From Crocosphaera watsonii WH 8501 (GTDB lineage Bacteria > Cyanobacteriota > Cyanobacteriia > Cyanobacteriales > Microcystaceae), in the NCBI RefSeq assembly GCF_000167195.1, contig NZ_AADV02000023.1, positions 1 to 33,574 on the forward strand: DNA of 33,574 nt, written 5' to 3'. Both the position numbers and the translations under genes were made by a program. The notes below the pieces were generated by a model. That model was not told where the DNA came from and did not search any database. It was given only the letters and a program-made list of their open reading frames with translations. This document shows positions 15,448 through 24,953 of this stretch, in pieces. Every line of letters starts with the position of its first letter. Within the stretch, counting starts at the first letter, position 1.

Positions 15448-17138
15448 GGGTTTGCTGAAAAAGTTTCTCCAAAATTTATGCCACTTTTGACCAAGAATTT
15501 TCTGACAAATCAATAAGTTTTAGTACATAAAAATTGTTTAAAGTATAATCAAAATTAATGAAAGGCGGTTTGATGAGTTCCCCTGTTCTATTATTAGTAA
15601 ATAAGGACAAAAAAAGCGACAAAAACTGCCTCAGAAGTTTAGAAAGATTGACAACTAAAAATGTAATAGCAATAGATGTAATGGAGGTTTCAGGGAGTTT
15701 TGTCATCACGAGATTTAGGCTAAATCTTCGTTTAGCTTGTCCAAACTTTCCCTCAATAGCATTACGGAAGCATTCATCGGAGTGGGCTTGTTTCTTTTCT
15801 TCTTCACTGACATTTTTCGGAGGTCTTCCTAACTTCGGACCACTGATTCTTATCCCTCTTTCCTTACACCAATTTCTGTTTTCCCTAGTTCGATAAATTT
15901 TATCTACATGGACGGATTCGGGATAATAGCCAAACGTTTCTTTATACTTTTCTACTTGTTCTTTTAAATGACAAGATTCATTGAAGTTTTCCCAACTTAT
16001 TTTGTCTAGAAACACATAGTTATCTACACAGCTTACTGAGAGTTTAGCTCCAAAATCTATTGGGTTTCCTGCTTTTCCCCTCACTATTGGACGAATATGC
16101 GGTTGAGTTAAACTTACAATTCTTTGAGGAACACTCTGGGTCTTATTCTCCCACATTGACTGTTGTTGTTCATAAACTTTTTTGATAGTCTCTAGACAAT
16201 TTTTCTGTCTTTTACTCAGATTTTCCAGGGAAGCCCCAGCTTGAATTAAGTCTTCTATATTTCCTAAATTTTTCTTAAGGTATTTTAACTGTTTCCCGAT
16301 AGCTTTTCTTCTTTCTTGATAAGATACTTTTCGTTTTTTAGCTACTTTTAAGTATTCCTTTCTAGCAATTTTTCTAGAAGTTCTCGGCTTTTTTCTCAAT
16401 TTTACTCTTAATGGTTTATAAAGATTATCTATTATTCTTTCTGTCTCAATTCTGGCTTGATTTAATATGCCTAAATCCGTTGGGTATTTGATGTCTGCTG
16501 GCGCACAAGTCGCATCTAAAATTAGTTTACCTTTATTTTTTATTTTTTCTCCTTTTTATTGGAGACAATCCTTTTTTTTTACTTCTTTATCACTCTTGTC
16601 TATTTCTCTTTTTACTATTTTTTTATTGATTTTGTTTATCAATTCTCCATCAATTCTTTTCCTAAAATGAACTAGCATTGAAGATTCCAGTGGTGGCTCT
16701 TGTTGATAACAATTTAAACCTATAAAGTATTGTAGATAGGGATTTTCTCTAATCTGTTCTATAGTTTCTCTATCACTTGTTCCTAATTTTTCCTTAATAA
16801 TTAATGTCCCTAATGCCATTCTAAATAGTTTGGCTGGCGCACCTTTTTCTGCTGAAAAAAGTTTAGCATATTCTTCCTCAAAATCATCCCAAGGTATCAA
16901 CTCTGCCATGATTACCCAACGATTATTGGGGGACAATTTGCCCTCGAAAGGTAATTCAAATTTTTCTGGGGGCGGTAAAGGTTGCTCCTCTTTTCGATAC
17001 ATTTGTTCTTGACCAACAACTGGGAGGTGTTTCTACCAATTATAGCGGTTTGTAGCCGACAAAGCTGATCTTTTTTGCGATCGCGAATATGGGTGTAACC
17101 TTTTAAAGAATAGGGTTTTGCTTTTATTCAGCAAACCC
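15448..17138 (-). mobile_element. IS5-like insertion sequence
   Basis: Inverted ends GGGTTTGCTGAA(A)AA begin at 15448 and, reversed, end at 17138. Flanking TA on both sides (15446-15447 and 17139-17140) fits a 2-base target duplication. The element is about 1.69 kb and holds one transposase frame. It sits in the 3' part of the adjacent membrane-protein gene. Confidence 0.75.
15476..17002 (-). pseudogene. IS5-family transposase with an in-frame stop
   Basis: ATG 17002 opens a frame starting MYRKEEQPLPPPEKFELPF and containing IPWDDFEEEYAKLFS, the DUF772-type N-terminus of IS5-family transposases. A TAA at 16556-16558 follows DCLQ. Beyond it the same frame continues without another stop (GKLILDATCAPADIKYPTDL and onward) to 15476. 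The DDE residues are Asp in LDATCAP, Asp in ESVHVDKIY and Glu in NAIEGKFGQAKRR. The whole would be 508 codons with one nonsense codon in a Lys-rich stretch. The first part alone lacks the DDE core and the second has no good start, so the copy is probably dead. Confidence 0.8.
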
Positions 17139-18156
17139 TACTTAAGACATTGCTGATCATGTCAGAGAGATATTGTCCTCCAGCATAGGCTAGTCCTAAA
17201 ACCAGTGTCGCTGCCAATAATTTCGGCAACAGAGTTAACACTTGATTGAGCATTTCCGTCGCTGGTTGGGAAATAGCTTGGATTTGCAGTGCATCTAAAG
17301 CAGTAATAGCAACCGGAATTAAGATTAAAACCTTAACAACGTTGCCAACAATATTGGATAAAGAGTTACCAGTGGCTTCAGTGGATAAGCCAAATTTTGC
17401 CCCAACTTGATTAATGGGAGTTGTAGCCAATAAACTGCTAACCACTCCTTGAACAATTTTTGCTACAACCCAACCCACAGCAGCGATAATAGACGCTCCC
17501 AGGACATTAGGAATAATAGCTAAAATTTGGTCTAACAGTCCCTGTACTGGGACTAAAGTACCTTCAAGCTGAAGGGTACTGAGGATGGAGGGTAAAAAGA
17601 GCAGAAAAATGAACCAGTAAATAGCATTACCGATAGTTTGGGACACGGATATTTGTTCATTGCCTTCCCCTAACTTTTCTTCGAGATTAAAACTCCCTAA
17701 AACCCGAGTGATGATCGTCTTGGCTAGGGTAGCCAATAACCAAGCGATGGCTGAGAGTATGCCGGCCCCTAATAGTTTAGGTAAGAAACTGGTAAGTTCT
17801 CCCAACAGAGAATTGAGGGGTTGGTAAACCGCCTCAAGTTGTAGGGTGTTTAAGAAAGCAACGACAGCAAAGAGAATGATCAGCCAATAGGCGAAGTCTG
17901 ATAGTCATTTTTCTATGGGGATCGAACTATCAGATGAATCATTCCCAGAAATCCAACCAGCAATTTGATTATCGATTTCCGTATTATGGAGAATTTTTTT
18001 GACAACGCCCCTAACAATAGAGGCAGTAATCCAACCAACCAACAGGATTAGTAGACCTTGTATCAAAGTCCAACTATCAGAGAAGAGTTGATTTAATAAA
18101 GCTGGATCAACAATTGGAGTTTCTTGTGCAAGAAACCAGCAGGTGAACATAGTCAT
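17128..18156 (-). pseudogene. Conserved-TM-helix (MscS-related) protein, broken twice
   Basis: ATG 18156 starts a frame of repeated hydrophobic modules typical of the conserved TM helix family: LLILLVGWITASIVRGVV, LLGAGILSAIAWLLATLA, VLGASIIAAVGWVVAKIV and LLAATLVLGLAYAGGQYL. A TGA at 17905-17907 interrupts it where the frame continues LSDFAYWLIILF, so TGA probably replaces TGG. The frame then runs to 17128, where the last codons (RVC) come from the IS5-like end at 17138. The real 3' end is lost or lies across the element, where no clear continuation is seen. It would have been an inner-membrane protein related to small-conductance mechanosensitive channels. Confidence 0.75.
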
Positions 18157-18286
18157 GATTTAACCTTGGGATAATCAAGGGGTATATTTTCGGTTTTAAT
18201 ATAACGAAATACCCACTTAATATCCAAAATCCCTTATGTTAATTCCAACTACCCTTAACAATTGGTCATAATTCCCTGCTATTTCA

Positions 18287-18988
18287 CTAAGAGGGACTTG
18301 CCGTCAAACTAGGAAGGTTTTGATGGGTCAAACACTGCCAATAACAACTAAATAAGTTGGGGTGGGAGTAGGTTAAAGAAGCGATCGCAGGGGCAGCAGG
18401 AAAGGGCCATAAGCGATCAAAAACAATATTTTGACCTTTGAGGCGAAATTGTAACAAATATAAAGATGGTGGGGCATCTAGGGACTCTAATAACCCTTGT
18501 GCCAACTCATGTAAAGGACGAAGTAAGGACTTCTTCAAAGAAACAGGCTGCTCGTAAGAATTAGGAAATGCCCCTTCCCCAATGATTTCCCCATAAATTA
18601 ATTCTCTGGGAGTCACAGCGACGGGTAGCCACAAATCACCTAACCAAGCATCCCTAATACTGGTTTTGTAGCCCAACATTTTATCTACCCATTGTCTTCT
18701 TGCCTTAACATCTTTGCAGTCTTGGTAAATTTTTTGTCCTGGAAAAGATAACCAGTTAGGGACTTCAATAGTCAGGGGACAATAGATAATATCTGGATCT
18801 GGTTTGGAAGGCTGAGCATTTTTCGACCATAACGAGTCTGTGGCCATCACTTCAACCTGAGTTGAGGAAGAATCAGCCTTAATGGCTGCTTCGAGTGCCA
18901 TAACCATTTTTTCGGTTGCAGGAGAAGCAGGATACATGGTACCTTGGGCTTTTACCTGGGCATTGACGATAATTAAAGCTTTACGCAT
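18287..18988 (-). CDS. Unrecognised conserved-looking protein
   Basis: This 233-residue protein has no signal peptide or membrane segment and starts MRKALIIVNAQVKAQGT. It contains many Pro and Trp residues (WLSFPGQKIYQDCKD, DAWLGDLWLPVAVTP, RELIYGEIIGEGAF). I do not recognise a family. It lies downstream of sasA on the same strand with a 91-base gap, so a shared transcript is possible. Base composition matches its neighbours. A cyanobacterial hypothetical is the most one can say. Confidence 0.6.
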   Translation of the reverse strand: MRKALIIVNAQVKAQGTMYPASPATEKMVMALEAAIKADSSSTQVEVMATDSLWSKNAQPSKPDPDIIYCPLTIEVPNWLSFPGQKIYQDCKDVKARRQWVDKMLGYKTSIRDAWLGDLWLPVAVTPRELIYGEIIGEGAFPNSYEQPVSLKKSLLRPLHELAQGLLESLDAPPSLYLLQFRLKGQNIVFDRLWPFPAAPAIASLTYSHPNLFSCYWQCLTHQNLPSLTASPS

Positions 18989-19079
18989 ATCGGTTGGATG
19001 GTTGAGCGAATCTTGTCTTTTCTAGTCAGTAGAGTCAATTTAAAGAGACTCCTATTAGAGAGATTACCCATGTTTATCC

Positions 19080-20225
19080 CTAACGATAAACAGGTAATGT
19101 GAAATGGAAATAGCTACCTTGTCCTGGTACACTATCGACCCAAATTTGGCCATAGTGGACACGAATAATTTTACGACATAAAGATAACCCTAATCCATAT
19201 CCTTCTTTTGCTTGATCCCTTTGTAAACGGAAGTGACCTTCAAAAATCCGTTCTTGTTTTTCTTCGGGAATACCTGGGCCTGTGTCACAGACACTAACTT
19301 GTATTTTTTGACTGGTGCGGTGGAGAATAGATAAGCTAATTTCTCCTCCCCCTGGTGTATATTTAATCGCATTATCGATCAAGTTGACAATCACCTGACG
19401 GATTAATTCTTCATCTCCATAGACTGAGGGTACATCTTGAGGAATGTCCTCAATCAATGTTAAGGACTTTTCTCTTAATACTTCTTTATATTGTGCCACA
19501 ATTTCTTTAGAGAGTGCGGGTAAGAACACTTCTGTCCGTTCCACGCGCAACTGAGCATTCATGCTTTTAGAAGCCTGTAAAATGTCTGTAATCAGACGAT
19601 TCATCACCCGAAATTGATTACGGGTTTGATGAAATAGTTGGGTTGTTAGTTTTTGCCGTTTCTCGCTGTTTTCTTGAGCTTGAGCTAGTTCTAAGGTTTC
19701 TACTGCAATGGAAGCGGCCGTTAGGGGACTGCGTAAGTCATGGGCTAACATAGCTAAGACTTGATCTTTGAACTTGAGTTGTTCTTGTAAATTCTCTTTA
19801 TCCTTCTTCAGACGAAATATCTCATCAGAAAGCCGCATCAGTTCCCCTGAATATCCGACATTAGTGGATTGTTCCGGTGATTTCTCTTGATGATTATCTT
19901 CTTTCAAAGCTGAGAGCCATTGTGGCCACCATCTTTTCAGTTGATTGACTAGATTACTACCCGCCAGGGTTTGTCTGGGGGTGGGTACTACTTTAACCAG
20001 GGCCGGGGTGGCAACTAAGCGAAAATGCTCTACTAAGTGGGGTTGTTCGTGAATCTCAATGATTTCTAGCTGGTAAGTATGATCTTGGCTGACTGTTTTG
20101 AGATAATCCCGAATGGGCTGAATGTACTCATGGGAACTGGGACGCTCATCGACAAACAACAATAGCTGAATAGATGCAGCATGATCGCTTTCAGAGTTTG
20201 TTTGATGGTTGGAGGGTTCTAGCAC
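19080..20225 (-). CDS. sasA: SasA circadian clock output histidine kinase
   Basis: The 381-residue protein starts at GTG 20225. Residues about 18-100 form a KaiB-like thioredoxin-fold sensor domain (IQLLLFVDERPSS ... RLVATPALVKVVPTPRQTL). SasA uses it to compete with KaiB for KaiC. A linker and the kinase core follow: His162 in MLAHDLRSPLTAAS, N box VIVNLIDNAIKYTP, G1 CDTGPGIPEEKQ and G2 GYGLGLSLCRKI. SasA is known to sense KaiC phosphorylation and pass phosphate to the regulator RpaA, driving global circadian gene expression. The kai genes and rpaA are not in this window. The overlapping 60-residue frame at 19190 is a shadow. Confidence 0.93.
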   Translation of the reverse strand: MLEPSNHQTNSESDHAASIQLLLFVDERPSSHEYIQPIRDYLKTVSQDHTYQLEIIEIHEQPHLVEHFRLVATPALVKVVPTPRQTLAGSNLVNQLKRWWPQWLSALKEDNHQEKSPEQSTNVGYSGELMRLSDEIFRLKKDKENLQEQLKFKDQVLAMLAHDLRSPLTAASIAVETLELAQAQENSEKRQKLTTQLFHQTRNQFRVMNRLITDILQASKSMNAQLRVERTEVFLPALSKEIVAQYKEVLREKSLTLIEDIPQDVPSVYGDEELIRQVIVNLIDNAIKYTPGGGEISLSILHRTSQKIQVSVCDTGPGIPEEKQERIFEGHFRLQRDQAKEGYGLGLSLCRKIIRVHYGQIWVDSVPGQGSYFHFTLPVYR

Positions 20226-20383
20226 TGCGACTTGATACTATATACTGACAGAGAAACAAGGTTCTTTTAGTAAGAGATTTTTTCTATCTATTCTAGTCTA
20301 GATCCTTAAGATAGTATAAAATCAACTACACTTAATCTTAAAGCTTAATGGTACAAACTTCACTGTGATGGTTGAAAACGATT

Positions 20384-21985
20384 ATGGCTCTTGGCTATGT
20401 AGCTCTTGTCCTTCATGCTCATTTACCCTTTGTACGGCATCCCGAACGGGATTATATCCTAGAGGAAGAGTGGCTTTATGAAGCTATTACAGAAACCTAT
20501 ATTCCCCTACTGCGGGTTTTTGAGGGACTAAAAAGGGATGGGATCGATTTTAAAATGACCATGAGTCTGACACCCCCTCTGGTGTCCATGTTACAAGATC
20601 CTTTATTACAGGAACGCTATAACGATCATCTTACTAAGTTACAAGAACTCGTTATTAAGGAAATTGAGAATAATCAACACAACGGCCATATTCGCTATTT
20701 AGCTGAGTTTTATCACCAAGAATTTGCTCAAATCCGTGAAACTTGGGAACAGTATAACGGAAATTTGCTCATTGGCTTTAAACAATTCTTAGAAAGCAAC
20801 AACCTGGAAATTATGACATCTGGGGCGACTCACGGTTATCTACCGTTGATGAAAATGTACCCTCAAGCGGTTTGGGCGCAAATTAAAGTGGCCTGCGACC
20901 ATTACCATGAAGCCTTTGGCCGCCCCCCAAAAGGTATTTGGTTGCCTGAATGTGCCTATTATGAAGGGCTGGAAAAGATGCTGGCTAAGGCCGGGTTACG
21001 CTACTTTATCATCGATGGCCACGGTATTCTCTACGCCAACCCTCGCCCCCGTCACGGGACTTATGCCCCCGTATTTACAGAAACAGGGGTGGCTGCCTTT
21101 GGTCGAGATCACGAGTCTTCTAGTCAAGTTTGGTCTTCTAAAATGGGCTATCCGGGTGATCCCGAATATCGAGAATTTTACAAAGATTTGGGTTGGGAAG
21201 CGGATTACGATTATATTGAACCCTATATTATGCCTAATGGTCAAAGGAAAAATACAGGGATTAAATACCATAAAATCACCAATACTCAGGGCAATATGGG
21301 AGAAAAATCTCTCTATGACCCCTATTGGGCCCGAGAAAAGGCTGCTGAACACGCAGGGAATTTTATGTACAATCGCGAGCAACAAATTGCTCATTTGGCT
21401 AAGATGATGCAGCGTCATCCTCTTGTGGTTTCTCCCTATGACGCGGAATTATTTGGTCATTGGTGGTACGAGGGTCCCTGGTTTCTTGATTATTTATTTC
21501 GTAAGACTTGGTATGACCAAAATACTTTTGATCTAGTTCACTTGGCTGACTATCTCCGTCATAACCCAACCCAGCAGTTATGCCGTCTCTCTCAGTCGAG
21601 TTGGGGCTATAAGGGGTTTCATGAGTTTTGGCTCAATGACTCTAATACTTGGATTTATCCCCATCTCCACGAAGCCACAGAACGGATGATAGAATTAGGC
21701 AACATCGAACCGGCCGATGAGTTGGAAGAAAGGGCTTTAAACCAAGCGGCACGGGAGTTATTATTGGCTCAATCATCTGACTGGGCGTTTATTATGCGCA
21801 CAGGGACGATGGTTAGTTATGCCATTGAGCGCACTAAAACCCATCTCCTCAGATTTAATCAGATTTATGATGATTTTCAACTGGGAACTATCAACGCTAG
21901 TTTATTAGAAAGCATCGAAGCTATTGATAATATTTTCCCCAGTATCGATTATCGTGTTTATCGCTTTCCAAAAAACAAAAAATAG
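20384..21985 (+). CDS. GH57 1,4-alpha-glucan branching-type enzyme
   Basis: From ATG 20384 the protein has 533 residues; an in-frame TTG at 20372 is less likely. The GH57 signatures are in order: ALVLHAHLPFVRHP (motif 1), SGATHGYLPLM (motif 2), GIWLPECAYYEGL with the nucleophile Glu189 (motif 3), and VSPYDAELFGHWWYEGP with the acid/base Asp353 (motif 4). The DUF1957-type C-terminal helices follow to about 520. These features match GH57 branching enzymes, which make alpha-1,6 branches in glycogen, though an amylase-type or 4-alpha-glucanotransferase role cannot be excluded. It converges on icd with a shared strong terminator. Confidence 0.85.
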   Translation: MALGYVALVLHAHLPFVRHPERDYILEEEWLYEAITETYIPLLRVFEGLKRDGIDFKMTMSLTPPLVSMLQDPLLQERYNDHLTKLQELVIKEIENNQHNGHIRYLAEFYHQEFAQIRETWEQYNGNLLIGFKQFLESNNLEIMTSGATHGYLPLMKMYPQAVWAQIKVACDHYHEAFGRPPKGIWLPECAYYEGLEKMLAKAGLRYFIIDGHGILYANPRPRHGTYAPVFTETGVAAFGRDHESSSQVWSSKMGYPGDPEYREFYKDLGWEADYDYIEPYIMPNGQRKNTGIKYHKITNTQGNMGEKSLYDPYWAREKAAEHAGNFMYNREQQIAHLAKMMQRHPLVVSPYDAELFGHWWYEGPWFLDYLFRKTWYDQNTFDLVHLADYLRHNPTQQLCRLSQSSWGYKGFHEFWLNDSNTWIYPHLHEATERMIELGNIEPADELEERALNQAARELLLAQSSDWAFIMRTGTMVSYAIERTKTHLLRFNQIYDDFQLGTINASLLESIEAIDNIFPSIDYRVYRFPKNKK

Positions 21986-22011
21986 AGACAAATTAATAAT
22001 TTGTCTCTATT
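21981..22011. terminator. Bidirectional terminator between GH57 gene and icd
   Basis: A perfect 14-bp stem (21981-21994 with 21998-22011) and a 3-base loop overlap the GH57 stop codon. Both strands have an AT-rich tail, so it can serve both convergent genes. Confidence 0.8.
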
Positions 22012-22026
22012 ATAAATCATAAATAA

Positions 22027-23454
22027 TTAATCATTAAAATAATCAATTATTGCCTGAGCAAATTCTGAACATTTCAGTGGAGGATCAACTTTAGGTTCCA
22101 TCAAACGAGCGAGATCATAGGTTACCTGACGATTTGCGATCGCATTCCCAATACCTTTTTTAATGAGGTCTGCGGCTTCTTGCCAGCCCATATATTCTAA
22201 CATCATCACCCCAGAAAGAATAACAGATCCAGGATTAATTCTATCCAGTCCTGCGTGTTTAGGTGCGGTGCCATGAGTTGCCTCAAAAATAGCGCAAGTA
22301 TCGCCAATATTTGCCCCAGGGCCCATACCTAAACCCCCCACAACAGCGGCCGCAGCGTCGGATAAATAATCCCCATTTAAGTTCATGGTTGCCAGGATCG
22401 AATATTCATCGGGACGGGTTTGAATTTGTTGGAAAATACTATCCGCAATGCGATCATTTACCATGATCTTTTCTTTCCATTTACCATCCCCATGACTGTC
22501 CCAAATAGCGTCAATAACTCCTTTAACCTCGTCACAAATTTCTTGTTTCTTTTCAGGGGTCAAACTATCATAACCGGGTTCAACTTTTCTGGCATTATCT
22601 TCGATAGAAATATCAGCCTTACCTTCTTTGTTACTCAAAATCCACGATTCTCTTTCGGTAACACAAACATCTCTAAATTCTGAGGTTGCTAACTCATATC
22701 CCCAATCTCTAAAGGCTCCTTCAGTGTATTTCATAATGTTACCTTTATGCACTAAAGTAACCATTTGTTTAGCTTTTGGCAAACGTAAGGCGTGTTCAAT
22801 TGCCCGACGAACCAACCGTTGAGAACCAGTTTTACTAATGGGTTTAACCCCAATTCCTGAGTCTATACGAATCTGTTTTTTCCCATGTTCTGCCGTTGCA
22901 GGTATCAGTTCATTGTTCAAATAGTTGATTAACTTTTGAGCAATTTCTGTGCCTTCTGTCCACTCAATTCCTAAGTAGATATCCTCGGTATTTTCCCGAT
23001 AGACGATCACATTTAATTTTTCAGGAGACTTATGGGGGGAAGGAGTCCCAGGATAATAGCGACAGGGACGCACACAAGCGTATAATTCAAAAATTTGTCG
23101 TAAAGCGACGTTAAGAGACCTAATACCCCCACCGACTGGGGTTGTCAGGGGTCCTTTGATGGCGATACCATACTCTTTGATAGCGGTTAAGGTATCTTCG
23201 GGCAAATATTGATAAGTTCCATACTGATCACAAGCTTCATCCCCTGCATACACCTTAAACCAGTTAATTTTTTTGCTGTCTCCGTAGGCAGTTTTTACCG
23301 CAGCGTCGATCACTTTCTCCGTAGCAGGCCAAATATCGATTCCTGTTCCGTCCCCACGAATGAAGGGAATAATGGGATCATTAGGAACAATGGGGTTACC
23401 GTCTTCAAAGGTAATTTTAGAACCTGTGGTGGGTGCTGTCAGTTTTTCGTACAT
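22027..23454 (-). CDS. icd: NADP-dependent isocitrate dehydrogenase
   Basis: From ATG 23454 the protein has 475 residues, the length of cyanobacterial Icd; the extra 21 residues upstream to 23517 are not conserved-looking. It starts [16 protein letters not shown]. Family motifs are [31 protein letters not shown] (substrate-binding Ser and Arg), [15 protein letters not shown], the late [16 protein letters not shown] (metal-binding Asp) and [12 protein letters not shown]. An insert near residues 280-330 ([18 protein letters not shown]) is typical of cyanobacterial forms. It makes 2-oxoglutarate, the signal of nitrogen status and substrate of GS-GOGAT. An NtcA-type promoter lies upstream. Confidence 0.95.
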   Translation of the reverse strand: MYEKLTAPTTGSKITFEDGNPIVPNDPIIPFIRGDGTGIDIWPATEKVIDAAVKTAYGDSKKINWFKVYAGDEACDQYGTYQYLPEDTLTAIKEYGIAIKGPLTTPVGGGIRSLNVALRQIFELYACVRPCRYYPGTPSPHKSPEKLNVIVYRENTEDIYLGIEWTEGTEIAQKLINYLNNELIPATAEHGKKQIRIDSGIGVKPISKTGSQRLVRRAIEHALRLPKAKQMVTLVHKGNIMKYTEGAFRDWGYELATSEFRDVCVTERESWILSNKEGKADISIEDNARKVEPGYDSLTPEKKQEICDEVKGVIDAIWDSHGDGKWKEKIMVNDRIADSIFQQIQTRPDEYSILATMNLNGDYLSDAAAAVVGGLGMGPGANIGDTCAIFEATHGTAPKHAGLDRINPGSVILSGVMMLEYMGWQEAADLIKKGIGNAIANRQVTYDLARLMEPKVDPPLKCSEFAQAIIDYFND

Positions 23455-23614
23455 ACAATGATCATTAATCAAGGGTTGCTCTTTTATTAAACTCCCAAAA
23501 TAGGTTAAACTCCTCATCTTTTACTAAAATCTTAAGTATGTCGATGAGGATTTCGTTTTCATCTATTATTATTACGTAAAGTATGTATGCCCCTTAAGAG
23601 AATATCCCATAGTA

Positions 23615-23655
23615 AACATATAATAAATGTTACAGCCACAGGTAAAACCATATAC
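23615..23655 (-). promoter_or_regulatory. NtcA-activated promoter of icd
   Basis: On the minus strand GTA-N8-TAC (23655 down to 23642) is followed after 21 bases by TATGTT (23620-23615), which fits the NtcA-dependent arrangement GTAN8TAC-N20-22-TAN3T. icd is a known NtcA target in other cyanobacteria. The leader would be about 150 bases. Confidence 0.6.
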
Positions 23656-23729
23656 ATTAGCAAGGTAGAAATAACTTCCTATTCAAAGCTAATTACAGAT
23701 CATTATTCCCTATCTTATATCTATCTCAA

Positions 23730-24344
23730 CTAAGCAAAAACAAAGTCAGCTGGACTCAAACTATTAACACCTAGCAGTGTAGCTAACTCATCGTTGCCAA
23801 GAGAAATTAAAGTATCGGCATTTACTTGGGTAATACTCAAATCACTAAAACCGATACCCAAACCGGCGATACCTAAAACATCTTCTCCACTGGTAAAGTC
23901 CGTGACAACGTTGGCAGAGTTAGGAATTTGACCAACAGCAATCGAGAATTGATCGTCTCCTGCTCCTCCAGTAATAGTGCTATTACCGCCTAGCATGAAG
24001 AATCGATCGTCTCCTGAACCACCGAACCCACGGTCATTACTGCCCAAGATAAATGTATCATCCCCTGACTGTCCATAGATACGGTTGCCACCACCACCAG
24101 CAGAACTATCAATGAGATCATCTCCTGCTCCAGCGAAGACGAGTTCGTTACTGCCGACTTCGATAGTGTCTCTGTCACGAGTACCAAATTGCGGTCTGGT
24201 AGGTGCTGAATTATCATCATCATTAATAGTTCCAACCCCTTGATCATCCCCTAAAGTAATACCGCTTCCATTGGCTTGTAAATTAGTTAAGTTTACGAAG
24301 AAAGTTTCATCATTTTCTCTGAGATTGTCTCCATTAACTTCAAC
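23730..24344 (-). pseudogene. C-terminal part of an RTX / Calx-beta secreted protein
   Basis: The frame ending at 23730 is open back to the IS end at 24345 and does not begin at the internal ATG 24047. The visible part starts with a Calx-beta end (VEVNGDNLRENDETFFVNLTN, then GVGTINDDDN). Nonapeptide-like Gly/Asp repeats follow (ELVFAGAGDDLIDSS, GQSGDDTFILGSNDRGFGG, ITGGAGDDQF), then a C-terminal segment like type I secretion signals. Such proteins bind calcium and leave the cell by type I export. The 5' portion was removed at the IS junction, so it is now a headless remnant. Confidence 0.7.
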
Positions 24345-24371
24345 TTGGACTTTGGATAAAAAACAATTATC

Positions 24372-24388
24372 AGCGTAAATTTTACGCT
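24372..24388. repeat. Palindrome at the left IS end
   Basis: AGCGTAAA-T-TTTACGCT is a perfect 8+1+8 palindrome inside the left inverted end. The same half-site occurs in the internal promoter (24909-24929) and at the right end (26476-26496). Confidence 0.8.
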
Positions 24389-24478
24389 AAACATATCTCC
24401 AGAGCTAAAATAGAGAATTAAGGTGATTTTAAAAACTCTCTTTCCATCTTTTTAGGGGATTTTAAATATTAAATAGCT

Positions 24479-24874
24479 TCATTCAGTTTCGGTTCCAATA
24501 TAGATATCTAAGTAGCTTTCAGTTAGAGATTGAATGACTCGTTCTAATTCATCAATGAGATTTCTTCTAGTGAGTTTTTCTACAGCATCAATATGAGCAG
24601 AAATTCCGGCTCGTCCTAAATATTTATATTTGGTTTTTTTCTCATTATTAGTGGCCATAGGAAAAATTGATTCAGCAGCCTGTAGTTTATAATACCAGTA
24701 GATTGTTCCCTTTCCATTAACCTGATAACGAATAATATGACAATTAGCTGGTGCTACTTCCCCTTCCCGTTCAATTTTCTTTATTTTCTGTTTAAGAGAG
24801 CGAATTAGACTCTTAATTTGTTTGGCTCTCAGGTGGACATCTTGACTGTTCTTAAGTTCGGAATGTGATGACAT
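24479..24874 (-). CDS. IS passenger protein of unknown function
   Basis: From ATG 24874 the protein has 131 residues, starting MSSHSELKNSQDVHLRAKQI. The N-terminal 45 residues are strongly basic and helical (KSLIRSLKQKIKKIEREGE), then a Tyr-rich central part (YWYYKLQAAE, KYKYLGRAGIS) and a helical acidic end. No family is recognised. It lies inside the IS, divergent from the transposase. The short region between them carries a palindrome also found at both IS ends, so a DNA-binding regulator or transposition accessory factor is an attractive guess. There is no direct evidence for it. Confidence 0.65.
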   Translation of the reverse strand: MSSHSELKNSQDVHLRAKQIKSLIRSLKQKIKKIEREGEVAPANCHIIRYQVNGKGTIYWYYKLQAAESIFPMATNNEKKTKYKYLGRAGISAHIDAVEKLTRRNLIDELERVIQSLTESYLDIYIGTETE

Positions 24875-24908
24875 TAGCCTTAACTGTAACAAACAACCTC
24901 TTTTGATG

Positions 24909-24929
24909 TTAGCGTATATATTCCGCTAA
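24909..24929. promoter_or_regulatory. Operator-like palindrome in the divergent IS promoter
   Basis: TTAGCG (24909-24914) and CGCTAA (24924-24929) flank a 9-base A/T-rich centre, between the passenger gene start (24874) and the transposase start (24954). It has the same arms as the terminal palindromes. Confidence 0.55.
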
Positions 24930-24953
24930 TTTATAAGGTAATAAATTTTAAAA

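Noticed and set aside
17905-17907. TGA read as tryptophan (recoding)
   Set aside because: Cyanobacteria use the standard stop codons, and the same gene is also cut by an IS, so ordinary decay is the simpler reading.
20996-21418. 140-residue minus-strand frame inside the GH57 gene
   Set aside because: It overlaps a well supported gene with all catalytic motifs and has no recognisable features.
23990-24247. 85-residue plus-one frame of the RTX fragment
   Set aside because: It is a shadow of the Gly/Asp-rich RTX frame.
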